Assembly: GCF_900088825.1 (NCBI RefSeq)
Contig: NZ_LT592171.1
Location: forward strand, 1,238,503-1,302,502
DNA from: Thiomonas delicata
GTDB lineage: Bacteria; Pseudomonadota; Gammaproteobacteria; Burkholderiales; Burkholderiaceae_C
Direction of reading: 5' to 3'
Length of the DNA stretch: 64,000 nt
In this document: one piece after another, positions 43,825 through 52,845 of the stretch
How the letters are laid out: every line of letters starts with the position of its first letter
Position numbering within the stretch: the stretch's first letter is position 1
Position numbers and translations under genes: made by a program
Notes under the pieces: model-generated
Databases searched by the model: none
What the model saw: only the letters and a program-made list of their open reading frames with translations
Told to the model about the DNA's origin: nothing

Positions 43825-45444
43825 TCAGGGCGCTGCCCCGGACGCCCTCACAAGCAGCTTCGTGTAGGCCTGCCGAGGATGATGCAGCAAATGCATCGCC
43901 TCTCCGGTCTCCACCACCCTTCCATCCCGCATCACCGCGATGCGGTGCGCCATGGCGGCGATCACGGCCATATCGTGCGAGATGAACACATAGGCTAGCC
44001 CGCGCTCGGCCTGCAACCGGGTCAGCAGACCCAGGATCTGCTGCTGCGCGGAAATATCAAGTGCGCTCGTGGGCTCATCGAGCACCAGAAGATGGGGCTT
44101 GACAACCAGGGCGCGCGCCAGGGCGATGCGCTGGCGCTGTCCCCCCGAGAACTCGTGGGGAAAACGTGGCAGCATCTCGGCATCCAACCCCATGTCGGCG
44201 AGCGCATCCACGACGCGGGCGCGGCGCGCTGCGGCGTCGAGTTCGGGTTCGTGGATGGTCAGGCCCTCGGCCACGATCTGTTCGATGGTGCGACGTGGCG
44301 ACAGGGACGAATACGGGTCCTGGAACACCACTTGCATCTTGCGCCGGGCTTCGCGCCAGCCCGCGGCGTTCAGGCCCGAGAGCCGTATTCCCGCAACGCT
44401 CACCTGCCCCTGGGCCATGCGCTGCAGACCGAGCAAGGCGAGAGCCAGCGTGGTCTTGCCGCTGCCGGACTCACCCACCAGTCCCAAGGTTTCGCCGGCA
44501 CGCAGTTCGAGCGAGACATCCTCGATCGCGGCATGTTCACGCCTGCGCAACCACGATCCGCCATGGGCATAGCGCACGCTGACCGCCTCGGCGCGCAGGA
44601 CGACGGGTGCGCGCGCGTCCAGCGGTCGCACCTCGCGCCGCGGCAGGCTGGCCAGCAGCGCCCGGGTATAGGCGTGCCGCGGATGATCAAAGACCTCCGC
44701 CGTGAGACCTTGTTCGACGAGTTGCCCCTGCTGCATCACCCCCACCCGCTGGGCGAACCCGCGGACCAGGTGCAGGTCGTGCGTGATGAGCATCACGGTC
44801 AGGCCCTGTTCGCGCTGCAACGCGTCGAGCAAGGCCAGAATTTGCGCCCGCACCCCCACGTCCAGTGCCGTCGTCGGTTCGTCCGCCAGCAACAGACGCG
44901 GCTTGCAAGCCAGCGCCATCGCGATCATCGCGCGCTGGCGCTGGCCGCCGGACAGCTGGTGCGGGTAGCTGCCGGCGCGCCGCGCGGCCTCCGCGACGCC
45001 CATGCGATCGAGCAACGCAACGGCTTGCTTCCACGCCGCCTGGCGCGGCATGGCCTCGTGCAATTCGAGCGATTCGGCGATTTGGCGGCCGATGGGCTGC
45101 AGGGGATTCAGCGCGCTCATCGGCTCCTGGAAGATCATCGCGACTTCGCGGCCGCGCACGCGGCGCAGCTGGCGTTCCGGCAGCGGCAGCAAGTCGCGCC
45201 CATCGAAGATCACCTGTCCCCGGGTCCTTGCGCCGTCGAGCAGACGCAGGATGGATAGCGCGGTGACGGTCTTACCGGAGCCGGACTCGCCGACCAGGGC
45301 GTATTTTTCGCCGGCGCGCAGCGCCAGATTCAGGCCGCTGACCACCTGCTTCGTGCCAAAGTGCACGTCCAGGTCACGGATCTGCAGCAGGGCCGGCTCG
45401 TCCCCGCGTTCCCGTGCCGCGGCCGGGCTGGGCGTGGCGTTCAT
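43825..45444 (-). CDS. yejF: Peptide ABC transporter, duplicated ATP-binding protein (YejF type)
   Basis: 539 aa from the ATG at 45444, 4 nt after the yejE stop. Two complete ABC domains in one chain: Walker [16 protein letters not shown] near residue 52 and [15 protein letters not shown] near 338, each with an LSGGQRQR or FSGGQRQR signature and Walker B ([24 protein letters not shown]). Energises uptake of oligopeptides; in E. coli YejABEF also imports microcin C. Last gene of the yej operon, followed by a terminator. Confidence 0.94.
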   Translation of the reverse strand: MNATPSPAAARERGDEPALLQIRDLDVHFGTKQVVSGLNLALRAGEKYALVGESGSGKTVTALSILRLLDGARTRGQVIFDGRDLLPLPERQLRRVRGREVAMIFQEPMSALNPLQPIGRQIAESLELHEAMPRQAAWKQAVALLDRMGVAEAARRAGSYPHQLSGGQRQRAMIAMALACKPRLLLADEPTTALDVGVRAQILALLDALQREQGLTVMLITHDLHLVRGFAQRVGVMQQGQLVEQGLTAEVFDHPRHAYTRALLASLPRREVRPLDARAPVVLRAEAVSVRYAHGGSWLRRREHAAIEDVSLELRAGETLGLVGESGSGKTTLALALLGLQRMAQGQVSVAGIRLSGLNAAGWREARRKMQVVFQDPYSSLSPRRTIEQIVAEGLTIHEPELDAAARRARVVDALADMGLDAEMLPRFPHEFSGGQRQRIALARALVVKPHLLVLDEPTSALDISAQQQILGLLTRLQAERGLAYVFISHDMAVIAAMAHRIAVMRDGRVVETGEAMHLLHHPRQAYTKLLVRASGAAP

Positions 45445-45448
45445 GGCT

Positions 45449-46522
45449 TCACCGGCGTCCGGACGCATGTCGCGGGTCCAGCGCGGCACGCAAGGCCTCG
45501 CCGATGAAGGTCAGCAGCAACAGCGTCAGCACCAGCACGAAGAACACCGACCCCGACAACCACCAGGCGTCCAGGTTGGCCTTGGCCTGGGCCAGCATCT
45601 CGCCGAGGCTGGGCGCGGGCGGCGGCACGCCCAAACCGAGGAAGTCCAGACTGGTGAGCGCCAGGATCGCTCCGCTCATGCGGAAAGGCAGAAATGTCAC
45701 GACCGGAGTCAGGCTGTTGGGCAGGATGTGGCGCGTGATGATTTGCCAGTGGCTGGCGCCCAGTGCCCGTGCCGCGCGTACGTAGTCCATCTGCCGGTTG
45801 CGCAGGAATTCCGCGCGCACGTAATCGGACAGGCCCAACCAGCCGAACAACGACAACAGCACCAGGAGCAGCAGGAAGCTGGGCGCGAAGATCGACGCGA
45901 AGATGATGAGCAGATACAACTCGGGCATGGCGCCCCAGACCTCCATCGCGCGCTGCAGCGCCAAGTCCACCCTGCCGGCGAAATAGCCCTGCACCGCCCC
46001 CATCAACATGCCCAGCAAGGTGCCGCTCGCGGTGAGCGCCAGCGCGAACAGTACGGAGACCCGGAAACCGTAGACCAGGCGCGACAGCACATCGCGTCCG
46101 CGGTCGTCCGTACCTAGCCAATTCTGGGCCGAGGGGGGCGCCGGATTGGGCAGGGTGGCGAAGTCGTTGATGGTGTCGTAGTGGTAAGGCACGGGCGGAA
46201 AGATGGCGAAATTTCCGTTCCGGCTCAGGCGCCTGCGGATCAGCGGATCCAGATAGTCGGTCGGTGTGTGGAAGTCCCCGCCGAACGTGGTCTCGGCATA
46301 GCTGTGCAACATGGGCAGGTACCAGCGCCCGTCGTAGCGCACCAGCAGGGGCTTGTCGTTGCACAACACCGGCGCCAGCAGACTCAAAGCGAACAGCACG
46401 CCGAACACCCACAGGCTGACATAGCCCAGGCGCTGGGCCCTGAAGCGCCGCCAGGCCAGCCTGCCTGGGGACATCGGCCTTTGCCCGGCCTGACCGGGCG
46501 CTGGAAACGGCATGGCACTCAT
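45449..46522 (-). CDS. yejE: Peptide ABC transporter permease YejE
   Basis: 357 aa from the ATG at 46522, overlapping the yejB stop (ATGA). DppC/OppC-type permease: N-terminal OppC_N segment, a periplasmic loop with NWLGTDDRGRDVLSRLVYG, then five more helices with the EAA motif region (DYVRAARALGASHWQIITRHILPN). YejE-type permeases have the longer first periplasmic loop seen here. The same frame is open upstream through yejB, but that part is not coding. Confidence 0.94.
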   Translation of the reverse strand: MSAMPFPAPGQAGQRPMSPGRLAWRRFRAQRLGYVSLWVFGVLFALSLLAPVLCNDKPLLVRYDGRWYLPMLHSYAETTFGGDFHTPTDYLDPLIRRRLSRNGNFAIFPPVPYHYDTINDFATLPNPAPPSAQNWLGTDDRGRDVLSRLVYGFRVSVLFALALTASGTLLGMLMGAVQGYFAGRVDLALQRAMEVWGAMPELYLLIIFASIFAPSFLLLLVLLSLFGWLGLSDYVRAEFLRNRQMDYVRAARALGASHWQIITRHILPNSLTPVVTFLPFRMSGAILALTSLDFLGLGVPPPAPSLGEMLAQAKANLDAWWLSGSVFFVLVLTLLLLTFIGEALRAALDPRHASGRR

Positions 46523-47568
46523 CGCAAGCTCTCGAACTGCACGCGCGGGTCCACCCACACATAGCAAAGGTCGGACACCAGCTTGGTCAGCAAGCCGATG
46601 AGCGTAAACAGGTAAAGCGTCCCCATCACCACCGGATAATCGCGCCGCATCACCGACTCGTAGGACAACAGACCCAGTCCGGGCAGCGAGAAGAGGGTCT
46701 CGATGAGCAGCGAACCGGCGAAGAACGCGCCGACGAAGGCGGATGGAAAACCGGTGACGATGGGAATGAGCGCGTTGCGCAGCACATGCCGCCACAACAC
46801 CCGGTTTTCGCTCGCGCCCTTGGCGCGCGCGGTCAGCACGTATTGCTTGCGAATTTCCTCGAGGAACGCGTTTTTGGTCAGCATGGTGGTGACGGCGAAA
46901 CTGCCGGCCACCATCGAGATCACCGGCAGCGTGACGTGCCAGAGGTAGTCCGTGATCTTGTGCCAGAGACTGAAACTCGTCCATCCGTCGGACGTCAGTC
47001 CGCGCAACGGAAACCATTGCCAGAACGTACCGCCGGCGAACAACACGAGCAGCACCACCCCCAGGACAAAGCCGGGTATGGCGTAGCCCACCAGCACGGC
47101 CATGCTGGTGGCCAGATCGAAACGCGAGCCGTCGCGCACCGCCTTGGCGATGCCCAGCGGAATGGAGATGAGATACGTGAGCAGAAAATTCCACAACCCC
47201 AGCGTGATGGACACCGGCATGCGCTCCTTGATGAGCTGCCAGACGCTCTCGTGATAGAAATAGCTGTGCCCGAGATCGAAGCGCAGGAACTGCCCCAGCA
47301 TCTGCACGAAACGCTCGGCGGGCGGCTTGTCGAAACCGTACAGCTTCTTGATTTCCGCCAATTGCCTCGGGTCGATGCCCTGTTGGCCGCGATAGGCCAG
47401 TCCGCCGGCAGCCTCGCCCGCCTCGCTCTTGCCGCGCAACTGGGCCACCATCTGCTCCACCGGGCCGCCCGGAACGAACTGGATCACCACGAAGGTCAGC
47501 AGCAGCACGCCGAACAGCGTCGGGATCATCAGCAGCAATCGCTTGGCGATGTACCAACCCAGGTTCAT
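46519..47568 (-). CDS. yejB: Peptide ABC transporter permease YejB
   Basis: 349 aa from the ATG at 47568. DppB/OppB-type permease beginning [20 protein letters not shown], with FVVIQFVPGGPVEQMVAQL after the first helix, the YejB-type long periplasmic region (GIDPRQLAEIKKLYGFDKPP) and the EAA loop (VLTARAKGASENRVLWRHVLRN). The start overlaps the yejA stop (ATGA). Confidence 0.94.
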   Translation of the reverse strand: MNLGWYIAKRLLLMIPTLFGVLLLTFVVIQFVPGGPVEQMVAQLRGKSEAGEAAGGLAYRGQQGIDPRQLAEIKKLYGFDKPPAERFVQMLGQFLRFDLGHSYFYHESVWQLIKERMPVSITLGLWNFLLTYLISIPLGIAKAVRDGSRFDLATSMAVLVGYAIPGFVLGVVLLVLFAGGTFWQWFPLRGLTSDGWTSFSLWHKITDYLWHVTLPVISMVAGSFAVTTMLTKNAFLEEIRKQYVLTARAKGASENRVLWRHVLRNALIPIVTGFPSAFVGAFFAGSLLIETLFSLPGLGLLSYESVMRRDYPVVMGTLYLFTLIGLLTKLVSDLCYVWVDPRVQFESLR

Positions 47569-49415
47569 GGCTGCCTCCGCGCACCGGGGCTTGCCGGCGG
47601 CAATGCCCACCAGCAAGCCATGGCCCAGCTCTCGGGCTCGTAGTACAAGGGAAGCGTTGCGGGCATGCCGAACAGACCCGCGCGATAGGCCACCCGATGC
47701 GTCGCCGCATACCACTGCGGCACCGAATACCAGCCGCACACCAGCACACGGTCCAGCGCGCGGCAGGCCGCCACCAGCTGCGTCCAGGTCTTGGCCCGCA
47801 GGACGCGGTCGATGAGCGCATCGACCGCGGGGTCGCGGATGCCCCACACATTGTCGGAGCCCTCGATCATCGCCGCCTTCGAGCCGAAGCGCTCGCGCAA
47901 CTCGCTGCCGGGGCTCGGGCTTCCCAGGTAGCGGGCGGTGGTCATGTCGTAGTCGAAGCCGTCAAGCCGGCGCTGGTAGAGGGCGAAATCGACGAGCCTG
48001 TACTGCATGCGGATGCCGAGCCTCTCCAGCGCCTGCGCGTAAGGCGCCATCACCCTGGCCATCGAGCCCTGGCTGTCGAGGTACTCGAAGACGAAAGCCT
48101 CGCCGCGCGCATTGCGCAGCGCGCCGTCGCGATAATGCCACCCGGCCTGACGCAGCAAATCGCGCGCCGCGAGCAGGTTGGCGCGCAGGCTGCCGGGAGG
48201 ATCGGTGCGCGGCAGCGTGGGCAGCGCGCCGAACACATCGGCCGGCAACTCGGCGCGCAAGGGATGCAAAAGCGCCAGTTCGTCCGCTCCAGGCTGCCCC
48301 TTGGCCTCGAAGGGGCTGTTGGCGAAGTAGCCATGGATGCGCTTGTACTGGCCATAGAACAACATGCGATTGAGCCAGTCGAAGTCCAACGCCAGGGCCA
48401 GCGCGTGGCGCACCCGAACGTCCTGGAACAGCGGGCGCCGCAGGTTCATCACCATGCCCTGGAACCCGGCCTGGTTGTGATTGGGCAGTTCGCGCTTGAC
48501 CAGTTCGCCGCTGGCGAATTTCGGCCCGGTGTACTGCCGCGCCCAGTTCTTGGCGATGAATTCCTGGATCAGGTCGAAGTCGCCTGCCTTGAAGGCCTCC
48601 AGGCGGGCGGTTTCATCCCGGAAAAGCTTGTAGCCGATGCGCGCAAAGTTGAATTGCCCGCGTCGCGTCGGCAGATCCCAGCCCCAGTAGTCCGCACGCC
48701 GCGCATAGACGATGTCCCGATTCTGGGAGGTGCTGGCAATGGCGTACGGCCCTGAAGCAATGGGCGCCTCGTTGACGATCTCGTCGAAAGGCTTGCCGCC
48801 GCCCCACTTGCGCGAGAACACCGGCATCCCGGCGGCGATCAAGGGCAGCTCGTGGTTGGGGCGGCGGAACTCAAAACGCACGTGGCGCGCATCCTCGGCG
48901 ACTGCGCGCACGATGTCGGCGAACTGCGCCTTGATGGAGAGCGCCGCACGCGGGCCGGTGAGGGTCTCGAAACTCGCCTGTACATCGGCTGGACGTACAG
49001 CCTCGCCGTTGGAAAAGCGTGCGCGCGGATGCAGGCGAAATCGTGCCGACAGTCGGTCAGGCGCGACGACGACATCGTCGGCCAGCAGGCCGTACACGCT
49101 GTTGGCCTGATCCCAGCTCGACGTCATCAAGGTCTCGAACACCAGGGCACCCAGCCCCGGAGGCGCCGTGCCGCGCAGGGTGAAGGGGTTGAGCTTGTCG
49201 AAGCTGCCCGCCCGTGAGGGCGGTGTCAGCCAGAGGTCGCCGCCCACTGGGGCGTGGGGATTCACATAATCGAAATGGGTGAAACCCGGCGGGTACTTCG
49301 GCGCGTCGTAAAGCGCCATGGCTTCGGCCGCGCCGGCCTTGGCCGCCCACGGCAACATGGCCATGGGAAACACCCGCAACAGGGCGCGTCGGCGAAGGCT
49401 GAGGGCGTGGGCCAT
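47565..49415 (-). CDS. yejA: Peptide ABC transporter substrate-binding protein (YejA, SBP family 5)
   Basis: 616 aa from the ATG at 49415; an ATG at 49433 adds six residues. The signal region [25 protein letters not shown] contains a twin-arginine-like cluster, so Sec or Tat export are both possible. The body is a family 5 periplasmic binding protein ([55 protein letters not shown], the YejA-type ligand region). First gene of the operon, divergent from fabI with 108 nt between. Confidence 0.92.
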   Translation of the reverse strand: MAHALSLRRRALLRVFPMAMLPWAAKAGAAEAMALYDAPKYPPGFTHFDYVNPHAPVGGDLWLTPPSRAGSFDKLNPFTLRGTAPPGLGALVFETLMTSSWDQANSVYGLLADDVVVAPDRLSARFRLHPRARFSNGEAVRPADVQASFETLTGPRAALSIKAQFADIVRAVAEDARHVRFEFRRPNHELPLIAAGMPVFSRKWGGGKPFDEIVNEAPIASGPYAIASTSQNRDIVYARRADYWGWDLPTRRGQFNFARIGYKLFRDETARLEAFKAGDFDLIQEFIAKNWARQYTGPKFASGELVKRELPNHNQAGFQGMVMNLRRPLFQDVRVRHALALALDFDWLNRMLFYGQYKRIHGYFANSPFEAKGQPGADELALLHPLRAELPADVFGALPTLPRTDPPGSLRANLLAARDLLRQAGWHYRDGALRNARGEAFVFEYLDSQGSMARVMAPYAQALERLGIRMQYRLVDFALYQRRLDGFDYDMTTARYLGSPSPGSELRERFGSKAAMIEGSDNVWGIRDPAVDALIDRVLRAKTWTQLVAACRALDRVLVCGWYSVPQWYAATHRVAYRAGLFGMPATLPLYYEPESWAMACWWALPPASPGARRQP

Positions 49416-49523
49416 GCGAGAATTCTGCCGCATTGCAAGGCATATGCGCCAAAGGCCTTGCTCCCCCTGCAGTCGGCCTCGGCCTTCTTGCTTCCATCCC
49501 GGCACGCATCCACTGGACCTCAC

Positions 49524-50330
49524 ATGGGCTTTCTCAACGGCAAACGCATCCTGATCACGGGCTTGTTGTCCAACCGCTCCATCGCCTACGGCATCGCCCA
49601 GGCTTGCCACCGCGAAGGCGCGGAGCTGGCTTTCACCTATGTCGGCGATCGCTTCGAGGAGCGCATCAAGAGCTTTGCCGGGGAATTCGGCAGCGCCCTC
49701 ACCTTCCCCTGCGACGTGGCCGACGACGCCCAGATCGAGGCCTTGTTCAAGGATCTCGGCCAGCACTGGCCACAGCTCGACGGGCTGGTCCATTCGATTG
49801 GTTTCGCTCCCCGCGAGGCGATTGCCGGCGATTTCATCGATGGCCTGTCGCGCGAAGGTTTCCGGATCGCCCACGACATCTCCGCCTACTCGTTCCCGGC
49901 GCTGGCCAAGGCCGCCATGCCCTTGCTGCAGGCCAGCGTGGCGGCCGGCCAGATGCCCTCGCTCGTCACCATGACCTACCTCGGTGCCGAGCGCGTCGTG
50001 CCCAACTACAACACCATGGGGGTGGCCAAGGCCGCGCTCGAAGCCGCAGTGCGATACATGGCCGAGTCCCTCGGGCCGCGCGGCATGCGGGTCAACGGCG
50101 TGAGCGCCGGGCCGATCAAGACGCTGGCCGCGTCCGGCATCGCCGATTTCGGCAAGATGCTCAAGTTCAACGAGGCCAGCGCGCCTTTGCGACGCAACGT
50201 CACCATCGAACAAGTCGGCAACGCCAGCGCCTTCCTGCTCTCCGACCTCGCCAGCGGCATCAGCGCCGAAATCCTGCACGTGGATGCCGGCATGCACGCT
50301 GTCGTCGGCGGTCTGGCGGCGCAGCTTTGA
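49524..50330 (+). CDS. fabI: Enoyl-[acyl-carrier-protein] reductase FabI
   Basis: 268 aa from the ATG at 49524 ([19 protein letters not shown]). NADH-dependent last step of the fatty acid elongation cycle, the triclosan target. Family marks: [13 protein letters not shown] cofactor loop, [14 protein letters not shown], and the catalytic Tyr-x6-Lys in [14 protein letters not shown]. The normal length and start suggest an ordinary chromosomal copy. Confidence 0.97.
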   Translation: MGFLNGKRILITGLLSNRSIAYGIAQACHREGAELAFTYVGDRFEERIKSFAGEFGSALTFPCDVADDAQIEALFKDLGQHWPQLDGLVHSIGFAPREAIAGDFIDGLSREGFRIAHDISAYSFPALAKAAMPLLQASVAAGQMPSLVTMTYLGAERVVPNYNTMGVAKAALEAAVRYMAESLGPRGMRVNGVSAGPIKTLAASGIADFGKMLKFNEASAPLRRNVTIEQVGNASAFLLSDLASGISAEILHVDAGMHAVVGGLAAQL

Positions 50331-50439
50331 GCGCCTCGAACCGGCCATGCCGAAGCCCAACGCGAGCATTCGGCTGGGGTTTTCAAACGACGTTCAGGCT
50401 GGTGCCGGCATGCACGGGCAAGCAAGCCAACGGTGGGCA

Positions 50440-50467
50440 TTGACAGGCCTCTTCTTTGCTCTATAAT
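50440..50467 (+). promoter_or_regulatory. Consensus sigma-70 promoter of tRNA-Gly
   Basis: TTGACA at 50440-50445 and TATAAT at 50462-50467, both perfect, with a 16-nt spacer. Transcription would begin a few nt before the mature tRNA at 50478. Confidence 0.9.
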
Positions 50468-50477
50468 TTTTGGTTTC

Positions 50478-50553
50478 GCGGGAATAGCTCAGTTGGTAGA
50501 GCGCAACCTTGCCAAGGTTGAGGTCGCGAGTTCGAGACTCGTTTCCCGCTCCA
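50478..50553 (+). tRNA. tRNA-Gly(GCC)
   Basis: 76 nt including encoded CCA. Acceptor GCGGGAA pairs with TTCCCGC; the anticodon loop has GCC between CAACCTT and AAGGTTG; the T loop has TTCGAGA. Strong promoter upstream and a terminator downstream. Confidence 0.97.
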
Positions 50554-50583
50554 GATTTCTTGACGAATTTTTCGTGCATGACG

Positions 50584-50616
50584 AAAAAGGGGAAGCTCAG
50601 CACTTCCCCTTTTTTT
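50584..50616 (+). terminator. Rho-independent terminator after tRNA-Gly
   Basis: AAAAAGGGGAAG pairs with CTTCCCCTTTTT around a 7-nt loop, with a run of seven T residues (50610-50616). It separates tRNA-Gly from tRNA-Cys. Confidence 0.9.
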
Positions 50617-50699
50617 CGGCGAGAATTCGGGCGCGTTGTTTGCGCCAGCCTTTTGAGCCATGCCACGGCTCGATCACCAAAGACTGCGCAAGCCCACCT

Positions 50700-50773
50700 G
50701 GCGGGGTGGCAGAGTGGTTATGCAGCGGCCTGCAAAGCCGTCTATGCCGGTTCGATTCCGACCCCCGCCTCCA
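50700..50773 (+). tRNA. tRNA-Cys(GCA)
   Basis: 74 nt including CCA. Acceptor GGCGGGG pairs with CCCCGCC; anticodon GCA in the loop CTGCAAA; T arm CCGGTTCGATTCCGA-like. No obvious own promoter was found, though the preceding terminator implies one. Confidence 0.96.
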
Positions 50774-50822
50774 ATTCGATCTCTGGCCTCCTGGGGACGT
50801 TCGAGCCAAAGTCCGACATTGC

Positions 50823-50911
50823 GCCCGGATGGCGAAATAGGTAGACGCAGCGGACTTAAAATCCGCAGGCCGTAAAAGGCCGTGCCGGTTCGATTCCGGC
50901 TCCGGGCACCA
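50823..50911 (+). tRNA. tRNA-Leu(TAA)
   Basis: 89 nt including CCA, class II with a long variable arm. Acceptor GCCCGGA pairs with TCCGGGC; anticodon TAA in CTTAAAA between GCGGA and TCCGC; T arm GCCGGTTCGATTCCGGC. Its 3' end is a common integration site, and an integrase remnant begins about 120 nt downstream. Confidence 0.97.
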
Positions 50912-51029
50912 GTAAAATCAACAGCTTACATAAGTCTGTTGAGCGCCAAAAATGTGCGAAAAGCACGCTTTGGCCCAAATCTGGCCCACCTCGCTATACG
51001 CAGCTCCACCAACCAAATGGAGCATACGC

Positions 51030-51332
51030 ATGGCATCAATTCGCAAGCATGGCAACGGCTATCAGTGCTGCATCCGGAGCAAGGGCTTCCCCGTCCAGTC
51101 GAAGGTCTTTCCAAACAAGGCGCAGGCTGTTCAGTGGTCTAAGGTCGTTGAATCAGAAATGGTACGTGGCGTCTTTATCGACCGCAGCGAAGCCGAACAG
51201 ACAACACGCGGCGAAGCGCTCGCAAGATACCTGACCGAGAGGACGCCGCAGAAGCGCGGCGCCAAACAAGAACGTCGCCGGATTCACACGCTGATTGCAT
51301 TGCCATGGGCGGCCACATCGCTCGCAGCTCTA
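51030..51332 (+). pseudogene. Tyrosine integrase, N-terminal fragment only
   Basis: About 100 recognisable residues from the ATG at 51030 (MASIRKHGNGYQCCIRSKGF), with GGAG 7 nt upstream. They match the N-terminal arm-binding part of phage-type integrases (KVFPNKAQAVQWSKVVESEM, then DRSEAEQTTRGEALARYL and QKRGAKQERRRIHTLI). Similarity stops near 51330, exactly where an inverted-repeat segment begins; the frame runs on to 51524 without integrase character. The core-binding and catalytic domains with the R-H-R-Y residues are absent. It sits next to tRNA-Leu(UAA), so it is probably the remains of an element that used that tRNA. Confidence 0.75.
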
Positions 51333-51484
51333 CTGTGGCGCCGATGCCGGTTTGAGCCACATGCCGATCGGCGACTGGGCCATGGAAAACGAGCTGCGCG
51401 CAGCGTCAGGCTTGAATTTCGTCGCCCTCCAACCGGCTCACCGCAAATCTGGCGCATGGCTCAAATCGGCATCGGCGCCAACAG
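51333..51484. mobile_element. 152-bp segment bounded by about 27-bp inverted repeats (MITE-like or IS remnant)
   Basis: The left end (51333-51359) and the reverse complement of the right end (51457-51484) agree over 27-28 nt with one mismatch and one single-base gap; both read CTGT..GGCGCCGATGCCG and end in TTTGAGCCA. No transposase fits inside 152 bp. It begins where integrase similarity ends, so it may be a small non-autonomous insertion or the fused ends of a deleted IS. I saw no target-site duplication. Confidence 0.6.
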
Positions 51485-51604
51485 TCTGGGGTGCAGGTTG
51501 CGGGAGGTCGCACGGAAAAGATGAGGTTGCCATGGCCATGCTTCAAGCGCAAAACCACGCTGCAATGAGAGATTGGCTCAAAAGCCTGTCAACCCACCAA
51601 AATG
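51485..51604. other. Short spacer between the inverted-repeat segment and the DUF1501 gene
   Basis: Part of the roughly 690 nt without an intact gene after tRNA-Leu. A reading frame gives RLREVARKR then stop just after the right repeat, which resembles a core-region scrap of an integrase, but it is too short to be sure. Confidence 0.3.
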
Positions 51605-52828
51605 TCAAAGTAGTTTCAAATCCACGGGCCGACTTCCTGGAAACACCGCCTGCACCTGCCTGGATTCCAGCCCCCATAAACGCTGGAACAAGCCGCCGAG
51701 CAGGTCACGGTTTTCGGTGAGAACGGGGTTATCGCGGTTCTGATTGAGCGCCGCCGGCGACAGCGCCACTTGCTCGCCGGCAATACGCCCACCGCGTACG
51801 CCGCCGCCCAGCACCCAGTAGACCGTCCCGTGGCCGTGATCGGTGCCACGGTTGCCGTTTTCCCGGAAAGTACGACCGAATTCGCTCAGCACCACCACGG
51901 TGGTGTTGCGCCAGGTCGGCCCCATGGCCTGCGCCAGCGCGGCCAGCCCCTGGCCGAGAGCGCCGAGCTTGTCGGCCAGTTGACCCTGGGCGCCGTTCTC
52001 ACCAGCCTCGTTCACATGGGTATCCCAGCCTCCGACGTCGATGAAGCCGAGGTCGAAGCTGGCCCGCATCAGACCGCCCACGCGCCCGGCCTCGGCCACG
52101 AAGCCGCGCGGATTGATGGCGCCGCGGCTGGCGGCCACCATCTCGGCCTCCCAGCCTGAAGCTTGCATGTCGCGCATCACCGTGGCATGCACCGCAAAAC
52201 CCTCCCGTACCGAGGCGCCCTGCGGCGTACCGCCCCACATGCGCTCCAGCAGCTCTTGCTGGCGCGGGTCGATGCCGCTGCGGCCAATCTGGCCCACGGC
52301 CATATTGGGCACGCGCTCGGTACCACGCAACGACAGCGGCAACTGTGCGGTGAAGGCCATGGGCTGGGCGTGGCCGCCGAGTTGCTGCACCAGGCGGTTG
52401 AGGAAACCATCGTTGAAATCGCGGGTTTGCGGACCCTGGCCGAGTTCGATGTGATCTTGCGTCTCGAAGTGGCTGCGGGTCAAGTCGCGCGTGCCGGCGA
52501 AAGGCACGAAGGCAAGTTGCCCGGCTCGCCACAGTGGCAGCATGCTTTCGCGCAATGCCGGGTGCAACGCCCAGTCGGCGTCAAGCCGGATGGCGCTGTC
52601 GAGTCCGCCTTCCGTGCCGCTTGCCGGTTGCGGTACGGCGATGTGCGGGCGCGACGCGTAATAGAACTCGCTGGTGTAGGGCACGAGCAGATTGGTGGCG
52701 TCGTAAGCGCCACGCAGAAACACCAGGATGAACTTGGGACCGCCAGGCGCGGGTGCTGCCCATAACCGGCTCATCGGCGCAGCGAGAGTGGTGGCGGCAG
52801 CGGCTTGGAGAAACAGGCGACGATGCAT
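51605..52828 (-). CDS. DUF1501 family exported protein
   Basis: 407 aa from the ATG at 52828, with AAGGAG upstream. The N-terminus MHRRLFLQAAAATTLAA is a twin-arginine-type signal. The body is the DUF1501 fold related to alkaline-phosphatase/sulfatase enzymes: FILVFLRGAYDATNLLVPY, GGWDTHVNEAGENGAQ and VLSEFGRTFRENGNRGTDHGHG, with metal-ligand-like Asp and His residues. Activity unproven. It is downstream of a DUF1800 gene by 17 nt, the almost universal partner of this family, and lies inside the accessory block. Confidence 0.88.
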   Translation of the reverse strand: MHRRLFLQAAAATTLAAPMSRLWAAPAPGGPKFILVFLRGAYDATNLLVPYTSEFYYASRPHIAVPQPASGTEGGLDSAIRLDADWALHPALRESMLPLWRAGQLAFVPFAGTRDLTRSHFETQDHIELGQGPQTRDFNDGFLNRLVQQLGGHAQPMAFTAQLPLSLRGTERVPNMAVGQIGRSGIDPRQQELLERMWGGTPQGASVREGFAVHATVMRDMQASGWEAEMVAASRGAINPRGFVAEAGRVGGLMRASFDLGFIDVGGWDTHVNEAGENGAQGQLADKLGALGQGLAALAQAMGPTWRNTTVVVLSEFGRTFRENGNRGTDHGHGTVYWVLGGGVRGGRIAGEQVALSPAALNQNRDNPVLTENRDLLGGLFQRLWGLESRQVQAVFPGSRPVDLKLL

Positions 52829-52845
52829 TGGACTCTCCTTGGCGT

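Noticed and set aside
46523-47851. Extension of the yejE frame upstream through yejB, suggesting an 800-residue protein
   Set aside because: yejB occupies this stretch in another frame with clear permease features; the extension has none.
49416-50369. Extension of the yejA frame upstream through fabI
   Set aside because: The extra residues have no similarity to binding proteins and lie antisense to fabI; the signal peptide fixes the start near 49415.
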